This document shows positions 60,247 through 64,000 of a stretch of 64,000 bases of DNA, piece after piece. Both the position numbers and the translations under genes were made by a program. Source of the stretch: Rugamonas sp. A1-17. GTDB lineage: Bacteria; Pseudomonadota; Gammaproteobacteria; Burkholderiales; Burkholderiaceae_D. Numbering within the stretch: position 1 is the stretch's first letter; the number at the start of each line of letters is the position of its first letter. Where the stretch lies: contig JAJLPB010000015.1 in the NCBI GenBank assembly GCA_025548565.1, positions 62,001 through 126,000 of the forward strand. The letters are read 5' to 3'. Below the pieces are notes generated by a model. The model saw only the letters and a program-made list of their open reading frames with translations, ran no database searches and had not been told where the DNA came from.

Positions 60247-60717
60247 TTATTTCGAGCCCAGTGCGCTCTTCTTGGTCGACTTCTGCAGTGGCTTGGCGCG
60301 TTTGATATTGCCGCCTTGGGTCACGCGTTCATTCCCCTTGAGCAGTACCTTGGTCACCGACGGACGCTTGGTGCCGCTTGGGCTAGGCTTGACGATGGTT
60401 ACTTCGCGCAGGCCCTTGCCGGAAGTCGAACGGGCTTTTTCCGTTTCAACCTTAGGACGGTACAGCACCAGCAGCTTGCCGATGTGTTGCACCGGGGCCG
60501 CATCCAGCTTCTCGCAGATGGTGTCGTACATTTCGGCGCGGGCTTCGCGGTCGTCGCCGAACACGCGGACCTTGATCAGGCCGTGCGAGTCCAGTCCCAG
60601 CGAAATTTCCTTGAGGACGTTGGCTGTCAGGCCAGCCTCGCCGATCAGGACGATGGGCTTGAGACCATGCGCTTCGGCGCGCAGAGCGCTGCGCTCAACA
60701 GGTGTAAGTTTTTGCAT
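60247..60717 (-). CDS. yhbY: YhbY family RNA-binding protein (CRM domain)
   Basis: A 156-residue protein. The CRM/YhbY domain occupies residues 1-95: LTPVERSALRAEAHGLKPIVLIGEAGLTANVLKEISLGLDSHGLIKVRVFGDD, with the GxxG loop region after it. It binds pre-ribosomal RNA and assists 50S assembly. A basic C-terminal tail (KRAKPLQKSTKKSALGSK) is an extension relative to the 97-residue E. coli protein. It is divergent from rlmE with a 43-base gap, the common arrangement next to ftsH. Confidence 0.93.
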   Translation of the reverse strand: MQKLTPVERSALRAEAHGLKPIVLIGEAGLTANVLKEISLGLDSHGLIKVRVFGDDREARAEMYDTICEKLDAAPVQHIGKLLVLYRPKVETEKARSTSGKGLREVTIVKPSPSGTKRPSVTKVLLKGNERVTQGGNIKRAKPLQKSTKKSALGSK

Positions 60718-60760
60718 AATATATTTTTAGTGGTTCCCTTAAAGGCAGTATTCTACGCGA

Positions 60761-61462
60761 ATGAAGAAGAAGAAATTAAACAAAAACTGGTTGCACGACC
60801 ACATTAACGACCCTTACGTGAAATTGGCGCAAAAAGAGGGCTACCGCGCCCGCGCCGCTTTCAAGCTCAAGGAGATCGATGAGGACGAGCACCTGATCAA
60901 GCCCGGGCAGGTCATCGTCGACCTCGGCTGCACCCCCGGCAGCTGGGGGCAGTACACGCGCCGCAAGCTGGCCGGCAAGGAGGGCGGGGGCATCAACGGC
61001 ACGCTGATCGGCCTGGACCTGCTGCCGATGGAACCGATCGCCGACTTCCACTTCATCCAGGGCGATTTCCGCGAGCCCGAGGTGCTGCAGTTGTTGGAAG
61101 ATCATGTCAAAGGTCAAAAAGTCGATCTGGTGCTGTCGGACATGGCGCCCAACCTGTCCGGCATCCCGGATTCGGACGCCGCGCGCATGGAGCATCTGAT
61201 CGATTTGGCAATTGAATTTTCCCAGGCCCACTTGAAACCGACCGGCGCGCTGCTGGTGAAATGTTTTAAAGACATGGGTTTTAACGATATCGTGCTTAAA
61301 TTCCGCCGCGAATTCAAAACCGTGATCCAGAAAAAACCCAAAGCCAGCCGCGACAAATCCTCCGAGATTTTCCTGCTGGGGCGCGGCCTGAAAAATCCGA
61401 CCGAGGGCATGAGCTCTTCGCAACCGCTGGAATTGGACGATTTCCCCCCTGTTCGCCCTTGA
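60761..61462 (+). CDS. rlmE: 23S rRNA 2'-O-methyltransferase RlmE (FtsJ)
   Basis: A 233-residue RrmJ/FtsJ methyltransferase that methylates U2552 in the A-loop of 23S rRNA. The SAM site is VIVDLGCTPGSWGQY, the catalytic Asp lies in VLSDMAPNLSG and the Lys in ALLVKCFKD, and the RrmJ end-block is KPKASRDKSSEIFLLGRGL. Compared with E. coli RlmE it has a longer variable C-tail. ftsH follows after 202 bases. Confidence 0.96.
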   Translation: MKKKKLNKNWLHDHINDPYVKLAQKEGYRARAAFKLKEIDEDEHLIKPGQVIVDLGCTPGSWGQYTRRKLAGKEGGGINGTLIGLDLLPMEPIADFHFIQGDFREPEVLQLLEDHVKGQKVDLVLSDMAPNLSGIPDSDAARMEHLIDLAIEFSQAHLKPTGALLVKCFKDMGFNDIVLKFRREFKTVIQKKPKASRDKSSEIFLLGRGLKNPTEGMSSSQPLELDDFPPVRP

Positions 61463-61664
61463 TATTTGACGCATGGGCCGCACATAGGCACGGTGACGAT
61501 CAGTTTTGACTTGATCGCACCGGTATTTTGGTCAAATAATGTGTTTTACGGCTGGAATTTTGGCCGCACGCGCAAGCGGGCTTCTGGCACCGCCTGCTTA
61601 TTGCGAGTAAAATCGGGTTTCTAGCTATCGGTTAAAAGATGCGCCCTGCATCCAAGGAGTTTTC

Positions 61665-63548
<1,884 letters not shown>

Positions 63549-63572
63549 TACGTGGCTGAACGCTGAGATGGA

Positions 63573-63601
63573 GGGTGGGGAGCGATCCTCGCCCTTTTTT
63601 T
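63573..63601 (+). terminator. Intrinsic terminator after ftsH
   Basis: GGGTGGGG (63573-63580) pairs with CCTCGCCC (63587-63594) with two G-U pairs around a 6-base loop, followed by seven T residues (63595-63601). Confidence 0.75.
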
Positions 63602-63620
63602 ATTTTTCTTCCGGTTTCAC

Positions 63621-64000
63621 ATGCGATCCACTTTACAGTTCGGCCGTTTCAACTTCCCGTGGCGGGGGGGGCGCGTCCGCGCCCGCGTGATGGGCATCCT
63701 CAACGTCACCCCCGATTCGTTCTCCGACGGCGGCCAGCACCAGTCGCTGGAGTTCGCCATCTCCCATGCCGAGCAGATGATACTGGACGGGGTCGACATT
63801 ATCGACGTCGGTGGCGAGTCCAGCCGTCCGGGCGCGCCGCCGCTGCCGCTGGAGCAGGAGCTGCAGCGCGTGATGCCGGTGCTGTACGCGCTGCGCGACA
63901 TCGGCCCGGCCATCTCGGTCGATACCTACAAGCCAGAAGTGATGCGCGAAGCCATCATCGCCGGCGTCGACATGATCAACGATATCAACGGCTTCCGTGC
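63621..64000 (+). CDS. folP: Dihydropteroate synthase (5' part)
   Basis: The first 126 codons run off the right edge. DHPS joins pABA with hydroxymethyl-dihydropterin pyrophosphate in folate synthesis. Motif 1 is RARVMGILNVTPDSFSDGG, the pterin-binding loop DIIDVGGESSRPGAPPL follows, and VSVDTYKPEV and DMINDINGF continue the TIM barrel. The ftsH-folP order is conserved in many proteobacteria. The start ATG 63621 has only a weak ribosome site (TTCCGG), and the short hydrophobic leader before RARVMG is typical. Confidence 0.95.
   Translation, partial: MRSTLQFGRFNFPWRGGRVRARVMGILNVTPDSFSDGGQHQSLEFAISHAEQMILDGVDIIDVGGESSRPGAPPLPLEQELQRVMPVLYALRDIGPAISVDTYKPEVMREAIIAGVDMINDINGFR

Overview
The window is GC-rich chromosomal DNA from a betaproteobacterium, most likely Oxalobacteraceae (Massilia, Duganella or a relative). 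The reasons are the gene content and order: lplT/alr/radA, sixA-ppk next to pst-pho, carAB-greA, and yhbY/rlmE-ftsH-folP. Other supports are phasin and MipA-type proteins and large TonB-dependent receptors with glycan-use genes. This placement is inference from gene content; no rRNA or marker comparison was possible. I saw no tRNA, rRNA, CRISPR array or prophage.

Layout. (1) 1-9 kb: end of an unidentified gene, lplT, alr, radA, a PilZ protein, a citrate-synthase-family protein with an N-terminal HTH-like segment, a divergent CaiB-type CoA-transferase, an 86-bp perfect palindrome touching that gene's stop codon, and an orphan fliD. (2) 9-20 kb: a polyamine-type binding protein, an unannotated 38-residue membrane protein, sixA and ppk, then pstSCAB-phoU-phoB-phoR. 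PhoB boxes face both ppk and pstS, so polyphosphate synthesis and phosphate import look co-regulated. (3) 20-27 kb: a tight minus-strand operon of TonB-dependent receptor, HutXWV-type quaternary-amine/histidine ABC importer and a histidine-ammonia-lyase homologue. The lyase lacks the Ala-Ser-Gly triad that makes the MIO cofactor. Three GntR/HutC-type operators lie upstream. (4) 27-35.6 kb: CPBP protease, MipA/OmpV, GST, phasin, an exported bicovalent flavin oxidase, an exported M24 peptidase, a stand-alone TnpB element and an alpha/beta hydrolase.

(5) 35.6-52.2 kb is the most interesting block, a complete-looking N-acetylgalactosamine (GalNAc) glycan locus. On the minus strand: sugar transporter, AgaA deacetylase, AgaR regulator, AgaZ, ROK kinase AgaK and AgaS. 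On the plus strand: a secreted GH31 glycosidase with F5/8 and NPCBM modules, a TonB receptor, a DUF5077/DUF3472 lipoprotein and a Tat-exported GH109 alpha-N-acetylgalactosaminidase. The divergent intergenic region has two good sigma70 promoters and eight CTTTC/GAAAG boxes, the signature reported for AgaR. The model is cleavage of terminal alpha-GalNAc outside the cytoplasm by two unrelated enzyme families, TonB-dependent uptake, phosphorylation, deacetylation, then deamination/isomerisation to tagatose-6-phosphate.

(6) 52.2-64 kb: patatin lipoprotein, GlcG/HbpS protein, a hicAB toxin-antitoxin pair with an operator in its promoter, carAB (TTG start, structured leader), greA, a DUF4149 membrane protein, yhbY, rlmE, ftsH and the start of folP, which runs off the window.
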